NCBI RefSeq assembly: GCF_026460945.1
Contig: NZ_JAOVZV010000003.1
Location: 388,974 to 452,973 of the forward strand
Direction of reading: 5' to 3'
DNA length: 64,000 bases
Source: Chryseobacterium luquanense
GTDB taxonomy: Bacteria; Bacteroidota; Bacteroidia; Flavobacteriales; Weeksellaceae
This document shows, one piece after another, positions 17,289-26,865 of this stretch. Every line of letters begins with the position of its first letter. The first letter of the stretch is position 1. The notes beneath the pieces are model-generated. The model made no database searches, had not been told where the DNA came from, and saw nothing but the letters and a program-made list of their open reading frames with translations. Made by a program: the position numbers and the translations under genes.

Positions 17289-18041
17289 TTATCTTTGGTT
17301 TTGAGGATTAGAAATCCAGTCTTCGTATCTAATCTTACTTTCAAAAACCGCTTTTTCAGGTATTAAGGTATCATTTTCCAAAACGGCACCGAAGTAAGGA
17401 GCATTTTTTTCAATAGTAATATTTGACGGACGCTGCATTACATTCAGGTAATTTTCAACCCAATTGTTCATTGGCATTTTTTCAGGACCTGCAATTTCAG
17501 CAATTCCAAATTTTGGTTTTTCTTCTACTGTTTTTGCTAAAAATGCGGCAACTTCTGAGCTTGCAATCGGCTGTACCAAAGCATCAGTTACAAACATTCC
17601 GTTTTCTTTTACACTTGAAGCTGCAACACCTCCTGCAAATTCAAAAAACTGTGTTGCATGAACGATAGAATAAGGAACTGATGACTCTCCGATAAGTTTT
17701 TCCTGAACTTGTTTTGCTCTGAAATAACCACTTTCGCTTAGTTTTTGAGTTCCTACAACCGATAAAGCGATATGGTGTTTTACATTTGCTTTTTGTTCGG
17801 CTTCCAAAAGATTAGTTGTAGAAGTTCTGAAAAAATTCATCACATCATCGTCCGCAAAAGATGGCGAGTTTGAAACATCTACCACAACATCCGTATTTTC
17901 AAGAGCTTCATCCAAACCTTCACCTGTTAAAGTATTCACACCTGTATTAGGTGATGCAGCGATAACTTCATGTTGATTTTTCAAAAGATTCGTCAGTTGA
18001 GAACCGATAAGACCACTACCACCGATAATTACTATTTTCAT
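17289..18041 (-). CDS. NmrA-like / atypical SDR NAD(P)-binding protein
   Basis: The 250-residue protein has an N-terminal Rossmann motif (MKIVIIGGSGLIGSQL; GGSGLIG at residues 7-13). This is followed by VVVDVSNSP, SVVGTQKLSESGYFRAKQ (the YxxxK-like position) and PYSIVHATQFFEF, a layout typical of NmrA-like or NAD-dependent epimerase-related proteins. No catalytic specificity can be deduced. The stop lies 9 bp before the sdhC start on the same strand. A Crp-type regulator gene lies upstream on the same strand after a 67-bp gap. Confidence 0.85.
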   Translation of the reverse strand: MKIVIIGGSGLIGSQLTNLLKNQHEVIAASPNTGVNTLTGEGLDEALENTDVVVDVSNSPSFADDDVMNFFRTSTTNLLEAEQKANVKHHIALSVVGTQKLSESGYFRAKQVQEKLIGESSVPYSIVHATQFFEFAGGVAASSVKENGMFVTDALVQPIASSEVAAFLAKTVEEKPKFGIAEIAGPEKMPMNNWVENYLNVMQRPSNITIEKNAPYFGAVLENDTLIPEKAVFESKIRYEDWISNPQNQR

Positions 18042-18108
18042 TGTTTTAATTTTTATTAATTACTAAAACAAAGGTCATAAACTTCATTCTGAAAAATCTT
18101 AAACTGGT

Positions 18109-18684
18109 TTAAGAACGAAAATTTTGATTTAAAACATCCAATTCATCTAGTGAAATTCCAATGTAGGAAGCAAAAATTTCATCCGGAAAACGTTTTACCA
18201 AATCAGGATAGTGAGTGCAGAAATAATAGTGAAAATCTTTTTTACTGACCGTCGCAAAAGTTTTCTGTTTCAACAATGAAGCACCATAAGCTCTCATGTG
18301 AACCTTATTAAAATAAATTCCCATAAACGGAAAATCAAGTAACAACTGTTCGAATTTTTCCTTTTCAATCATTAAAACTTCGGTATCTTCTAAAGTCGCA
18401 ATATTAAATTGAGCTTCAGGATTACCTAAGAAAGCATTGTATTCTGTCACCCACCAATTTTCAATGGCAAAATGAATTGTGTTCTTCTTTCCGGAATTAT
18501 CCGTAAAATAAATCTGCATACAACCTTTTAAAACAAAGTAAAAACAATCTACTTTACTTCCTTCATTAATCACAATATGATTTTTAGGAAAACTCTGTTT
18601 TTCAAAATAATGAAGCACTTTTTCAACTTCACTTTCAAAGGCTGGAATTAATGTTACAATATGTTGATACAATTGATTAGGCAT
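18109..18684 (-). CDS. Crp/Fnr-family regulator with a weak C-terminal helix-turn-helix
   Basis: This 191-residue protein has the cyclic-nucleotide-binding-like beta-roll (about residues 25-115: INEGSKVDCFYFVLKGCMQIYF, then TEYNAFL). Such short regulators are common in Bacteroidota and usually end in a helix-turn-helix such as 'RVPLKHIASYLGITPQSLSRIRK'. Here the matching part reads KRFPDEIFASYIGISLDELDVLNQNF, so the recognition helix lacks its usual Ser-Arg-Ile-Arg. DNA binding may be altered or lost. The gene faces away from the secreted-protein gene at 18835. Confidence 0.85.
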   Translation of the reverse strand: MPNQLYQHIVTLIPAFESEVEKVLHYFEKQSFPKNHIVINEGSKVDCFYFVLKGCMQIYFTDNSGKKNTIHFAIENWWVTEYNAFLGNPEAQFNIATLEDTEVLMIEKEKFEQLLLDFPFMGIYFNKVHMRAYGASLLKQKTFATVSKKDFHYYFCTHYPDLVKRFPDEIFASYIGISLDELDVLNQNFRS

Positions 18685-18834
18685 GGTTTATAGTTTTATA
18701 CAAGATACGTTTTCTTCAGATTAATAATCTTATTGTATGATAAAAAACATTTAGAATCATTCAAAATAATTAAATTTTAACTTTACAACAAGATCTTTTT
18801 TAACTATTTTTACTCAATAATTTATAAATAACTT

Positions 18835-19320
18835 ATGAAAAAAATAGTACTTGCCGGAATCATTACTTTTGGAGGATTTCTAACAGCAAATGCACAGTGT
18901 AAAACAGTTTCTACACTTACAGAAAATTTTGATACTTGGAAAGACATCGACAAATGTTGGACTGCTCAACCTGGAAAAGCAATGCTTTACGCAAAGGATA
19001 AAAAAGTAACTTTTTATTCGATGATGAGTCCAAAAGAAAATATGGTTTTGGTGACTCCAAAAGTTAAAGCAGGAAACTACACATTATCTTTTGATATTTC
19101 AGACAACGGAGGAGAAACTACACTTGAAATATTGTCCGTTAACAATCCAGCCGATACAAAATCCTATGCTTCTATTGTGAAAGCTTCAAAAATAACAGGC
19201 GATAAAAAAACAATCAATATTTCTTTGAAAAAAGATGCAAGTTTAGGTTTAAAAGTTATGTTAAATGGTATTCATCAAGCTGTTTATGTAGACAACTTGT
19301 CTTTGAAGCCTAAGAAATAA
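18835..19320 (+). CDS. Small secreted protein, galactose-binding/jelly-roll-like
   Basis: The 161-residue protein has a clear signal peptide (MKKIVLAGIITFGGFLTANAQ). The mature part (TENFDTWKDIDKCW at the start; YTLSFDISDNGGETTLEIL in the middle; YVDNLSLKPKK at the end) resembles the jelly-roll modules of cleaved-adhesin or choice-of-anchor proteins. These typically start 'ENFD....W' and end 'yvDNvsL'. No T9SS sorting domain is present. It is likely a periplasmic or secreted binding protein of unknown ligand. A strong terminator follows. Confidence 0.75.
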   Translation: MKKIVLAGIITFGGFLTANAQCKTVSTLTENFDTWKDIDKCWTAQPGKAMLYAKDKKVTFYSMMSPKENMVLVTPKVKAGNYTLSFDISDNGGETTLEILSVNNPADTKSYASIVKASKITGDKKTINISLKKDASLGLKVMLNGIHQAVYVDNLSLKPKK

Positions 19321-19351
19321 GTACCAATTTTTTTTGGAAGACAGATAAAAC

Positions 19352-19384
19352 AAAACCGTTATTATTTAATAACGGTTTTTCTTT
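19352..19384 (+). terminator. Rho-independent terminator
   Basis: The 12-bp stem AAAACCGTTATT (19352-19363) pairs with AATAACGGTTTT (19368-19379), followed by TCTTTT. It closes the gene at 18835-19320. Confidence 0.9.
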
Positions 19385-19475
19385 TAAACAATAATATTTT
19401 CAAAATATTCATTGCTTCTTATTCTCCTTTAAAATCCTTTTTTCATACCTTTACCTTTACAATTTTTTTCAGATT

Positions 19476-21776
19476 TTGTCGCAGCTTTACAAAGAAGATA
19501 GTCCGTTTCAGGTATTTATTTCGTTCAAAAAATATTTGGATGTGTTAGAGCATATTCGATATAATGACCGTTTAGAATATCGTGCAAACTATGCCGAGTC
19601 CTTAATCGAAAAAACGAAAAACTTCAAAGAACTTCGAGATGGTTTTCAGGATCTTTCGCTGCTCGAAAAACACGAAGACCTCATCAGACTTTTATTGGCA
19701 GACCTTTTTCCGACAGGTTTAACTAAAAATGAGATTAAGGCGGCAAGTATTCCGTTAGCAAATATTACCTTCAATTACACCGAAAGATTTAAAAATATTT
19801 TAGCCGATGCAGGAACCGACTTCGAAATAAGGTTCAGGGAAGTGGATGAAGATGAGTTTTATATTTTCTGCTGTTGTCTTATTTTGCAGGTACATTTTAG
19901 TGCAGATTTACGCGCAACACTCCCACTCTACTATGACATTCCGAATAAAGAAGGAATTATTAAACATTATAAAATCACAGTAAACTCAGATTTTACAGAT
20001 GTTTATCCTGATAAAGATACCAAAATTCCCGACCAAGATACTGTTACAATGTTGTTGGAAAACATCGACGACATTAGACTTTGGAAAAAATATTTTCCAC
20101 CTCAGTCATGGATTTTGAGCGGATTTGCCATTATTTCTCTTATTGATTGTACTTCTGAAGTGGCTTTATCAGATTTGAAATCAACACTTATCAAAGTTGA
20201 TCTTGAAAATCCAGCACCAGATGAAAATTTAAAGGAGATATTTAAATCTTATTTCGATGTTCCCGAGTTGAATTTTGGTTTAATGCTTTTCAATCAAAAA
20301 GATAAAAAACTCGAAACGCTTCCCATTTATGAAAATGTATTCACCAGTCATATTCTCGATTTTTGGTTGAATACTTTCGATGAAGAAGTAAGAAAAACTG
20401 CTTTTGAAAACATCAACTACAATTCAAAACCTATTGTCATTTCAGACATTGATAAGCTTGATGAAGAAGTGAAAAAAATGCCTTCTTTTGACATTTTAAA
20501 AAATACAGAAATCCGTAGCTTTATGGTTATTCCAATTATGAAAGATGGCGAATTGTTGGCAATTATGGAGTTTACTTCAGCAATAGCGAACAGTTTAAAT
20601 GGTTTAAAACTAAAGAAATTGGAATCTTTCAGCGACATGATTCTATTTTCACTCAACCGTTTCAGTTTTGAAAGAAATAATCAGATTGAAGCGATTATCC
20701 AGCGTGAATATACTTCCATCCACGATTCTGTAGTTTGGAAATTCAGAAATGAAGCCGAAAAATATTTCAATGCTTTTTTATCAAAGAAAATTTATACTTT
20801 AAAGCAGATTTCATTTAAAAATCTAACCCCTCTTTTTGGTTTTTCAGACATTAGAGCTTCTTCAGAAAAACGTTTTAATCTGATGAAAGTTGACCTGAAT
20901 CATCAATTGGAATGTCTTCATCATATTCTAACTTCCATTAATTCAGATTCAGAAAAATATCTTTTAGCCTTAGAAATTTTTGAAAATGAACTTAATAATG
21001 AAATAAAAGCCGATACCGAACAAAGATTTCAGCGACTTCTCCGTGAAGAAATTCATCCTTATCTTCAAGGAAAACTGGAAACCAATGCAACGGAAGAAGT
21101 AAAAAATAAAATTAAAAACTATACTTCGCAAATTACTTTACAAAACCAGCTTTTTTATAATCAACGCCGTAGTTTAGATGAATCAATTACTTTGGTGAAC
21201 AGAAAATTGGCGGATGTTTTAGACAAAAGTCAGGTTGAAGCTCAGGAAATTTTTCCTCATTATTATGAAAGGTTTAAATCTGATGGCGTAGAACATAATT
21301 TGTATATCGGACAAAACATTTCGCCCGATGCCGATTATTCGCAAAAAGATGTGCATCAGCTTAGATTTTGGCAGTTGGAAACCATTTGCAATATGGAACT
21401 TGAGTTTCAGAAATTTAAGCAAAATCTGCCCGTTCCTTTAGATATTGCTTCGTTGATTTTTGTTTATAATGAAAAACTCGACATTCGTTTCCGAATGGAT
21501 GAAAAACGTTTTGACATTGATGGCGCTCATAATTCTTATTATGAAATCATCAAAAAACGAATTGACAAAGCGCATATAAAAAATTCAGACGAGAGAATTA
21601 CCTGTCCCGGAAAAATCGTGATTGTTTATTTCGGTTTAGAAAATCAGAAAGAATATCTTCAGTATATCAATACACTTCAGAAAAAAGGTCTTCTTAAAAA
21701 TGATGTTGAATTCTTAAAAGTTGAAGATTTACAGGGTATTTCAGGACTGTTGGCGATAAGAGTTTCTTTGGCTTAA
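19476..21776 (+). CDS. Large GAF-domain protein of unknown role
   Basis: The protein has 766 residues and is predicted cytoplasmic, with no signal or membrane segment. A GAF-like domain is suggested at about residues 265-400 (FNQKDKKLETLPIYENVF; EIRSFMVIPIMKDGELLAIMEFTS; LESFSDMILFSLNRF). The N-terminal 250 residues and the C-terminal 350 residues are not recognisable; the C-terminal part is helical and charged. The start used is TTG at 19476 (MSQLYKEDSPFQVFISFKKYL); no ATG lies near it and the sequence from there looks coding. It stands alone between a terminator and the minus-strand HD gene. I am sure it is a gene, moderately sure of GAF, and unsure of function. Confidence 0.75.
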   Translation: MSQLYKEDSPFQVFISFKKYLDVLEHIRYNDRLEYRANYAESLIEKTKNFKELRDGFQDLSLLEKHEDLIRLLLADLFPTGLTKNEIKAASIPLANITFNYTERFKNILADAGTDFEIRFREVDEDEFYIFCCCLILQVHFSADLRATLPLYYDIPNKEGIIKHYKITVNSDFTDVYPDKDTKIPDQDTVTMLLENIDDIRLWKKYFPPQSWILSGFAIISLIDCTSEVALSDLKSTLIKVDLENPAPDENLKEIFKSYFDVPELNFGLMLFNQKDKKLETLPIYENVFTSHILDFWLNTFDEEVRKTAFENINYNSKPIVISDIDKLDEEVKKMPSFDILKNTEIRSFMVIPIMKDGELLAIMEFTSAIANSLNGLKLKKLESFSDMILFSLNRFSFERNNQIEAIIQREYTSIHDSVVWKFRNEAEKYFNAFLSKKIYTLKQISFKNLTPLFGFSDIRASSEKRFNLMKVDLNHQLECLHHILTSINSDSEKYLLALEIFENELNNEIKADTEQRFQRLLREEIHPYLQGKLETNATEEVKNKIKNYTSQITLQNQLFYNQRRSLDESITLVNRKLADVLDKSQVEAQEIFPHYYERFKSDGVEHNLYIGQNISPDADYSQKDVHQLRFWQLETICNMELEFQKFKQNLPVPLDIASLIFVYNEKLDIRFRMDEKRFDIDGAHNSYYEIIKKRIDKAHIKNSDERITCPGKIVIVYFGLENQKEYLQYINTLQKKGLLKNDVEFLKVEDLQGISGLLAIRVSLA

Positions 21777-21928
21777 AATGTCTTATTTAATTTAATAATT
21801 TCAAAACAAAGCATAATTAACAACTTCAACTTTATTTTGTTGCTCACATGAACAAATCTGTGTATAAAGTAGAATGACCTTAAATATTTCGCTTTTTTAG
21901 AAGCGCTATGTTAAAATATTTCAAATAA

Positions 21929-23098
21929 TTACAATGTCAGAAACGCATACGCAAAAGACAGCACAGAGATCACAATTCCTGCCATAAAAATCTGATACGT
22001 AATCGAAAGAAGTTTATATTTTCTGTCTAAAACTTTGCCTAAAAAGTACAAATCTTTCGTCATTGAATCATAAATATAGTCACGGTCTTTGATTAAATCA
22101 TGCATCGAACCCAAATAATCATCAAATTTCATCTGATGAAAATTACCAAAGAATAAAAGATTAACTTTTCGGTCTGCCACATCCTGTTTGGTAAAATTCA
22201 CTTTCGTCACATTCGGTTTTGTCGAAAGAATGGCAAAAATAATCGTCAGAACACTTGATATCAAAAGGAAAAATGTAGGAATAATCAAATGCGTATTTTT
22301 CGGAGCGTCTAATTTGGGAACCAAAACAGAAAGACAAACTGAAATAATAATTGCATTTACTGAAAGCAAAATATTCGCCTTGCTGTCTGCGATATCGCTT
22401 AATCTGGTATGATTATTCAACGTCACTCTGAACAAAGTATCAACACTTCTATCCGATTTTTGATCTTTTTTATCAGATTTATCCAAATCTTTCTTTGGCT
22501 TATCTTCTTTATCAAGCTTTTTTTCAAGCTTTTTCACATTCTTCATTTTAAGAGGCTCCCAATTTTCTTTGGCGTAATCTGTGAAATATTTATGCTTATT
22601 TTTAAGAAAATCCACATTCATCACATTCCATTCGTCATTTGAGAAGCACATTCCACCCGTTAATTCCCATTCTTTACGCAAAGCTTCCGCAGAATCATTG
22701 TAAAACGGACTTGCAAAATGACTGAAATCTGCATCTTTCATGATTTCCTCCAAAAGTCCTTGAGGCTGATGATATTTTTCCGTTGCCAAAATCAGTTTTG
22801 AAACTTCATCGATGTATTCGTCAGAAAAATTATCTTTCTTCAGAAATTCTTTCATGATGACCGTACTCCGTTGTTCATGACCTTCCGCATTGCAATCTGT
22901 AAATCCAACATCATGAAACCACAATGCAAGCAAAACTTTTTCTCTGTCAACTTCAGACAAATTGGTATGCTTTATGATTTCATCTGCTTTTTGAACAGCA
23001 TATGTGGTATGAATAAAATTATGATAAAAGTAAACAGAAGATAGTTTATCTTTGAATAAGTTTTCAACATAATTTTTAGCTTTGTCTAAGATGTTCAT
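21929..23098 (-). CDS. HD-domain phosphohydrolase fused to a Pycsar-effector-like (PycTM/DUF5706) membrane domain
   Basis: From ATG 23098 the protein has 389 residues; a TTG six bases further upstream is less likely. Residues 1-190 are an HD domain: His26 and His30 (YHNFIH), His62-Asp63 (WFHDVGF), His74 (EGHEQRS) and an Asp in MKDADFSHF. This suggests metal-dependent hydrolysis of a nucleotide or phosphate ester. A lysine-rich linker (about 187-222) follows. The rest reads RVTLNNHTRLSDIADSKANILLSVNAIIISV with two close membrane helices and a third near the C-terminus. That is the layout of the PycTM effector domain of Pycsar anti-phage systems. No uridylate/cytidylate cyclase gene is adjacent. 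It might degrade or sense a cyclic nucleotide at the membrane. Confidence 0.85.
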   Translation of the reverse strand: MNILDKAKNYVENLFKDKLSSVYFYHNFIHTTYAVQKADEIIKHTNLSEVDREKVLLALWFHDVGFTDCNAEGHEQRSTVIMKEFLKKDNFSDEYIDEVSKLILATEKYHQPQGLLEEIMKDADFSHFASPFYNDSAEALRKEWELTGGMCFSNDEWNVMNVDFLKNKHKYFTDYAKENWEPLKMKNVKKLEKKLDKEDKPKKDLDKSDKKDQKSDRSVDTLFRVTLNNHTRLSDIADSKANILLSVNAIIISVCLSVLVPKLDAPKNTHLIIPTFFLLISSVLTIIFAILSTKPNVTKVNFTKQDVADRKVNLLFFGNFHQMKFDDYLGSMHDLIKDRDYIYDSMTKDLYFLGKVLDRKYKLLSITYQIFMAGIVISVLSFAYAFLTL

Positions 23099-23124
23099 CA
23101 CCAAATTTTTCTTAATGTAAATGT

Positions 23125-26100
23125 ATGAATTTATCCTTTAAATCTTATTTAAAAAAAATATCACCGGCAGGAAAAACACTTTTCCTTTCAGGAATTCTTT
23201 TATCTTGTGCTACCTACAACGTAAAAAAGGGTAAAAACTTACATGAAGTACAAAAATCTGAACAAAAAGCAGAAAATGACTTCCAGATTTTCTTGGTTGG
23301 AGATGCCGGAAATGCTGAAGAAATGCAATCTCAGCAAACTTTAGATTTTCTTAAAAACAAAATAGATTCTGCCAACAGTAATTCGATGCTGATCTTTTTG
23401 GGTGACAACATCTACCCTCTCGGAATGCCAAAAGAAAATGATAAAGAATATCCTTTAGCAAAAGAAAAAATGGAAAACCAATTGGCGATTACCAAAAACT
23501 TCAAAGGTAAGACGTTGGTTATTCCCGGAAATCACGATTGGTATCACGGTTTAGACGGATTAAAAGCTCAGGAAGAATTTGTGAAAACATATCTTAACGA
23601 TAAGAAATCTTTCCTTCCTAAAAATTCCTGTCCGATTGATGATATTAATTTAACTAAAGACATTAAACTGATTGTTGTTGATTCTGAATGGGCATTAATT
23701 AATTGGGATAAACAACCGGGAATCAATAAAGGTTGCGACATCAAAACCAGAGAAGATTTTTATACAGAATTCAAAGATTTAATTACAAAAAATCAGGATA
23801 AAAGAATCATTGTAGCACTTCACCATCCGGTAATCAGCTCGGGAGTTCATGCCGGATTTAATTCTGCTAAATCTCACCTTGCGGCTTTCAAAGGAAAAGT
23901 ACCTGTTCCTGGAGTTGCAACTGTAATCAATACGTTGAGAAGTTCTTCCGGAGCAAGTATGGAAGACATCAGCAACAAACATTACGCAGATTTTGCCAAT
24001 AGACTGAAAAGTATTGTTCAGGATAAAGAAAATGTAATATTCGTGTCAGGTCACGATCATAATTTACAGTATCACGAAGACAGAAACATAAGACAAATCA
24101 TCAGCGGAGCCGGCTCAAAGACTGATCCTTCAACCATTGTTGAGAAAACCGATTTCTCTTACGGCGGAAGCGGTTTTGCTATTTTAAATTTAAGAAAAGA
24201 CCAAAGTTCAGACGTTGAATATTTTTCGACAAAGAATAATAAACTGGAAAAACTGACTCAGATTTCTGTCATTTCTAAACCGAATGTATTTGAAAATAAT
24301 TTTCCAAGTTCAATTCCTGCAAGTTACACTTCAACAATTTATGCTGAAAAATTAACCCAAAAAGGAAAAGTTTATCGTTGGCTTTGGGGAGATCATTACA
24401 GAAAATATTACGCCCTTCCGATTGAGGCAAAAACAAAAGACCTTTCAGATATGAATCCTGGTTATTCGCCAGTCAGAGAAGGTGGCGGAAATCAATCGAA
24501 CAGTCTTCGTCTGAGAACCAATGAAGGACAGGAATTTGTCATGCGCGGAATTAAAAAAAGTGCAACCCGTTTTTTAAATGCTCAAGCTTTTAAGAAAAAT
24601 GATTTTGGAAATGAATTAAACAACACTTTTCCGGAAAGATTTCTACTTGATTTTTATACTACCAATCACCCTTTTACAGGTTTTGCAGTCAATAATATGA
24701 TTGATAAACTTGGAATTTTCCACAGCAATCCTGAACTTTTTTATATTCCAAAACAAAAATCTTTAGGAAAGTACAATGAAAATTACGGTGACGAATTGTA
24801 TATGATTGAAGAACGTTTTTCTTCTGATTCTAAAACTCTGCAGTCATTAGATAACGCTTCAGATATTCTTTCGACTTCCGATGTGCTGAAAAATATGCGA
24901 AAAGACAGTAAATATTTTGTTGATCAAGATTTGTACATCAGAGCCAGAATTTTTGATATGCTGATCGGAGATTGGGACCGTCACGAAGACCAATGGAAAT
25001 GGGCAGAATATAAAGTCGGAAACAAGATTATTTACAAACCAATTCCGAGAGACAGAGATCAGGCTTTCAGCAATTATGACGGCGCTGCTTTCTATTTCAT
25101 CATGAATATTCCGATGATTCGCCACATGAAATCTTTCAAAGATGAAGTGAAAAATGTGCGATGGGTAAACATGGAGCCTTATCCGTTAGATTTGATTTTC
25201 TTAAAAGGCTCTACCGAAAAAAACTGGAGCGAACAAGCAAAATTTATTCAGCAAAATCTTACCAATGCAGATATTGATAATGCTTTTAAAAATCTTCCGA
25301 AAGAGGTTCAAGATGAAACAATTGCCGATATTCAGAGAAAATTAAAGCTTAGAAAAGAAAAAATCGAAGCTAATGCAGTTGAATATTACAACATTCTTCA
25401 GGAAAAAGTGCCATTGGTAGGAACTTTAGATAAAGATAAATTTGTCATTATTAAAAATGAAAAATCAGTAGAAGTTAAACAATATAAAATCCATAAAAAC
25501 AAATCGGAAGAACTCGTTTTTGAGAAAGTTTATGATGGTAAAAAAACAAAAGAACTTTGGATCTACGGTTTGGATGATGATGATATTTATGAAGTTTCGG
25601 GAGACGGAAAATCTAAGACTAATATTCGTCTAATCGGAGGTTACAATCATGATGTTTACAATGTTTCAAATGGTAGAAACGTGAAAATTTATGATTTTAA
25701 ATCTCAAAAAAACACTTACGAAACAAAAGGAGCAACAAAACATATTTCAGATGATTACGATGTGAATACTTATAACTGGAAACATCCGAAATATAACTTT
25801 GTAGCAGGTTATCCGAATGCCAATTTTAATCCCGATGATGGGGTAATTTTAGGGATTGTTGCTAATTATACTGTAAATAATTTCATCCGTGACCGTTTTA
25901 CTCAGAAACATAGTTTAAGTGCAAATCTATACACCGCAACAGGCGGATTCAATCTAGGATATAAAGGAATTTTCAAAAAAGCAGCTTTCGGTTGGGACGC
26001 AGGAATTGATGCAACTTACACAACTCCCCATTTTGCAAGAACATTTTTTGGCTTAGGAAATGAAAGTATAAATGATGCTGATGAAGATAATCGTGATTAT

Positions 26101-26838
26101 AATCGTGTGAGAATTTCACAGATTAAATTTGCACCTTCTATTTCAAAAACAAGCTGGCTCAATCTGAAACATCAGTTTCAACTAACTTTTGAAAACTCGA
26201 AAGTTCAGAGAAATGACGACCGATTTGTAGCAGTTTCGCCCGATGTAAGATCTGAGGTTTTCGACAATCAACAATTTGGTGGTGCGAATTATACTTTCAG
26301 CTTTAAAAATTTTGACAATAATGCTTTCCCTACTTTAGGTTTGGAATTAATTTTAAATGCCGGCTGGAAAGCCAATTTATCTGAATTCGAAAGAAATTTC
26401 GCAACCTTTCAAGGAACGATGAATCTTTTCAGAAAAATTGATAAAAAAGGAAAATTTGTTTTTGCCAATTCAACCAATGCAATGATTATCAACAATAATA
26501 ATTTTGAATTTTACCAAGCTGCAGCAATAGGTGGAAACAACGGAATGCGTGCTTTCAGAAATGAAAGATTTGCCGGAAAATCTTATTTAGTGAATAATGC
26601 AGAACTTCGTTGGGACTTTGGAAGAGTGAAAAACAATATTGTTCCTACCAATATGGGAATTTTAGTAGGTTATGATTTGGGAAGAGTTTGGATGGATAGA
26701 GAACAGTCCGACAAATGGCATCAAGGTGTTGGTGCAGGATTCTGGTTGAATATTTTAGAGTCGTTCTCTGCAAGATTAGATTACTTCATTGGATCTGATG
26801 GCGGAAGAATTTCCGGAGGTGTTGGAATGAATTTCTAG
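23125..26838 (+). CDS. Lipoprotein fusing a calcineurin-like phosphatase, a kinase-like segment and an OMP85/BamA-type barrel
   Basis: This 1237-residue protein has a lipoprotein signal (GILLSCAT, Cys28). Residues 53-330 form a metallophosphoesterase: VGDAGN (Asp60), GDNIYP (Asp94, Asn95), GNHDWYHG (136-138), HHP (233-234) and GHDHN (310-312). A middle region (about 400-760) has LIGDWDRHEDQW (613-624) and RDRDQAF (642-648). These resemble the DRH catalytic loop and metal-binding Asp of HipA/FAM20-type atypical kinases; this is inference. Residues from about 890 to the end, finishing GGVGMNF, look like an OMP85 surface-antigen barrel (NNAELRWDFGRVKNN; GVGAGFWLNILESFSARLDYF). It is probably in the outer membrane with a soluble catalytic part. 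It diverges from the HD/PycTM-like gene by 26 bp. Confidence 0.88.
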   Translation: MNLSFKSYLKKISPAGKTLFLSGILLSCATYNVKKGKNLHEVQKSEQKAENDFQIFLVGDAGNAEEMQSQQTLDFLKNKIDSANSNSMLIFLGDNIYPLGMPKENDKEYPLAKEKMENQLAITKNFKGKTLVIPGNHDWYHGLDGLKAQEEFVKTYLNDKKSFLPKNSCPIDDINLTKDIKLIVVDSEWALINWDKQPGINKGCDIKTREDFYTEFKDLITKNQDKRIIVALHHPVISSGVHAGFNSAKSHLAAFKGKVPVPGVATVINTLRSSSGASMEDISNKHYADFANRLKSIVQDKENVIFVSGHDHNLQYHEDRNIRQIISGAGSKTDPSTIVEKTDFSYGGSGFAILNLRKDQSSDVEYFSTKNNKLEKLTQISVISKPNVFENNFPSSIPASYTSTIYAEKLTQKGKVYRWLWGDHYRKYYALPIEAKTKDLSDMNPGYSPVREGGGNQSNSLRLRTNEGQEFVMRGIKKSATRFLNAQAFKKNDFGNELNNTFPERFLLDFYTTNHPFTGFAVNNMIDKLGIFHSNPELFYIPKQKSLGKYNENYGDELYMIEERFSSDSKTLQSLDNASDILSTSDVLKNMRKDSKYFVDQDLYIRARIFDMLIGDWDRHEDQWKWAEYKVGNKIIYKPIPRDRDQAFSNYDGAAFYFIMNIPMIRHMKSFKDEVKNVRWVNMEPYPLDLIFLKGSTEKNWSEQAKFIQQNLTNADIDNAFKNLPKEVQDETIADIQRKLKLRKEKIEANAVEYYNILQEKVPLVGTLDKDKFVIIKNEKSVEVKQYKIHKNKSEELVFEKVYDGKKTKELWIYGLDDDDIYEVSGDGKSKTNIRLIGGYNHDVYNVSNGRNVKIYDFKSQKNTYETKGATKHISDDYDVNTYNWKHPKYNFVAGYPNANFNPDDGVILGIVANYTVNNFIRDRFTQKHSLSANLYTATGGFNLGYKGIFKKAAFGWDAGIDATYTTPHFARTFFGLGNESINDADEDNRDYNRVRISQIKFAPSISKTSWLNLKHQFQLTFENSKVQRNDDRFVAVSPDVRSEVFDNQQFGGANYTFSFKNFDNNAFPTLGLELILNAGWKANLSEFERNFATFQGTMNLFRKIDKKGKFVFANSTNAMIINNNNFEFYQAAAIGGNNGMRAFRNERFAGKSYLVNNAELRWDFGRVKNNIVPTNMGILVGYDLGRVWMDREQSDKWHQGVGAGFWLNILESFSARLDYFIGSDGGRISGGVGMNF

Positions 26839-26865
26839 ATAGGGACCCAATTAATTTGTTTAACT

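Noticed and set aside
21929..23104. A complete Pycsar defence system
   Set aside because: Only the effector-like half is present. No cyclase or other defence gene is adjacent, so I report it as an orphan.
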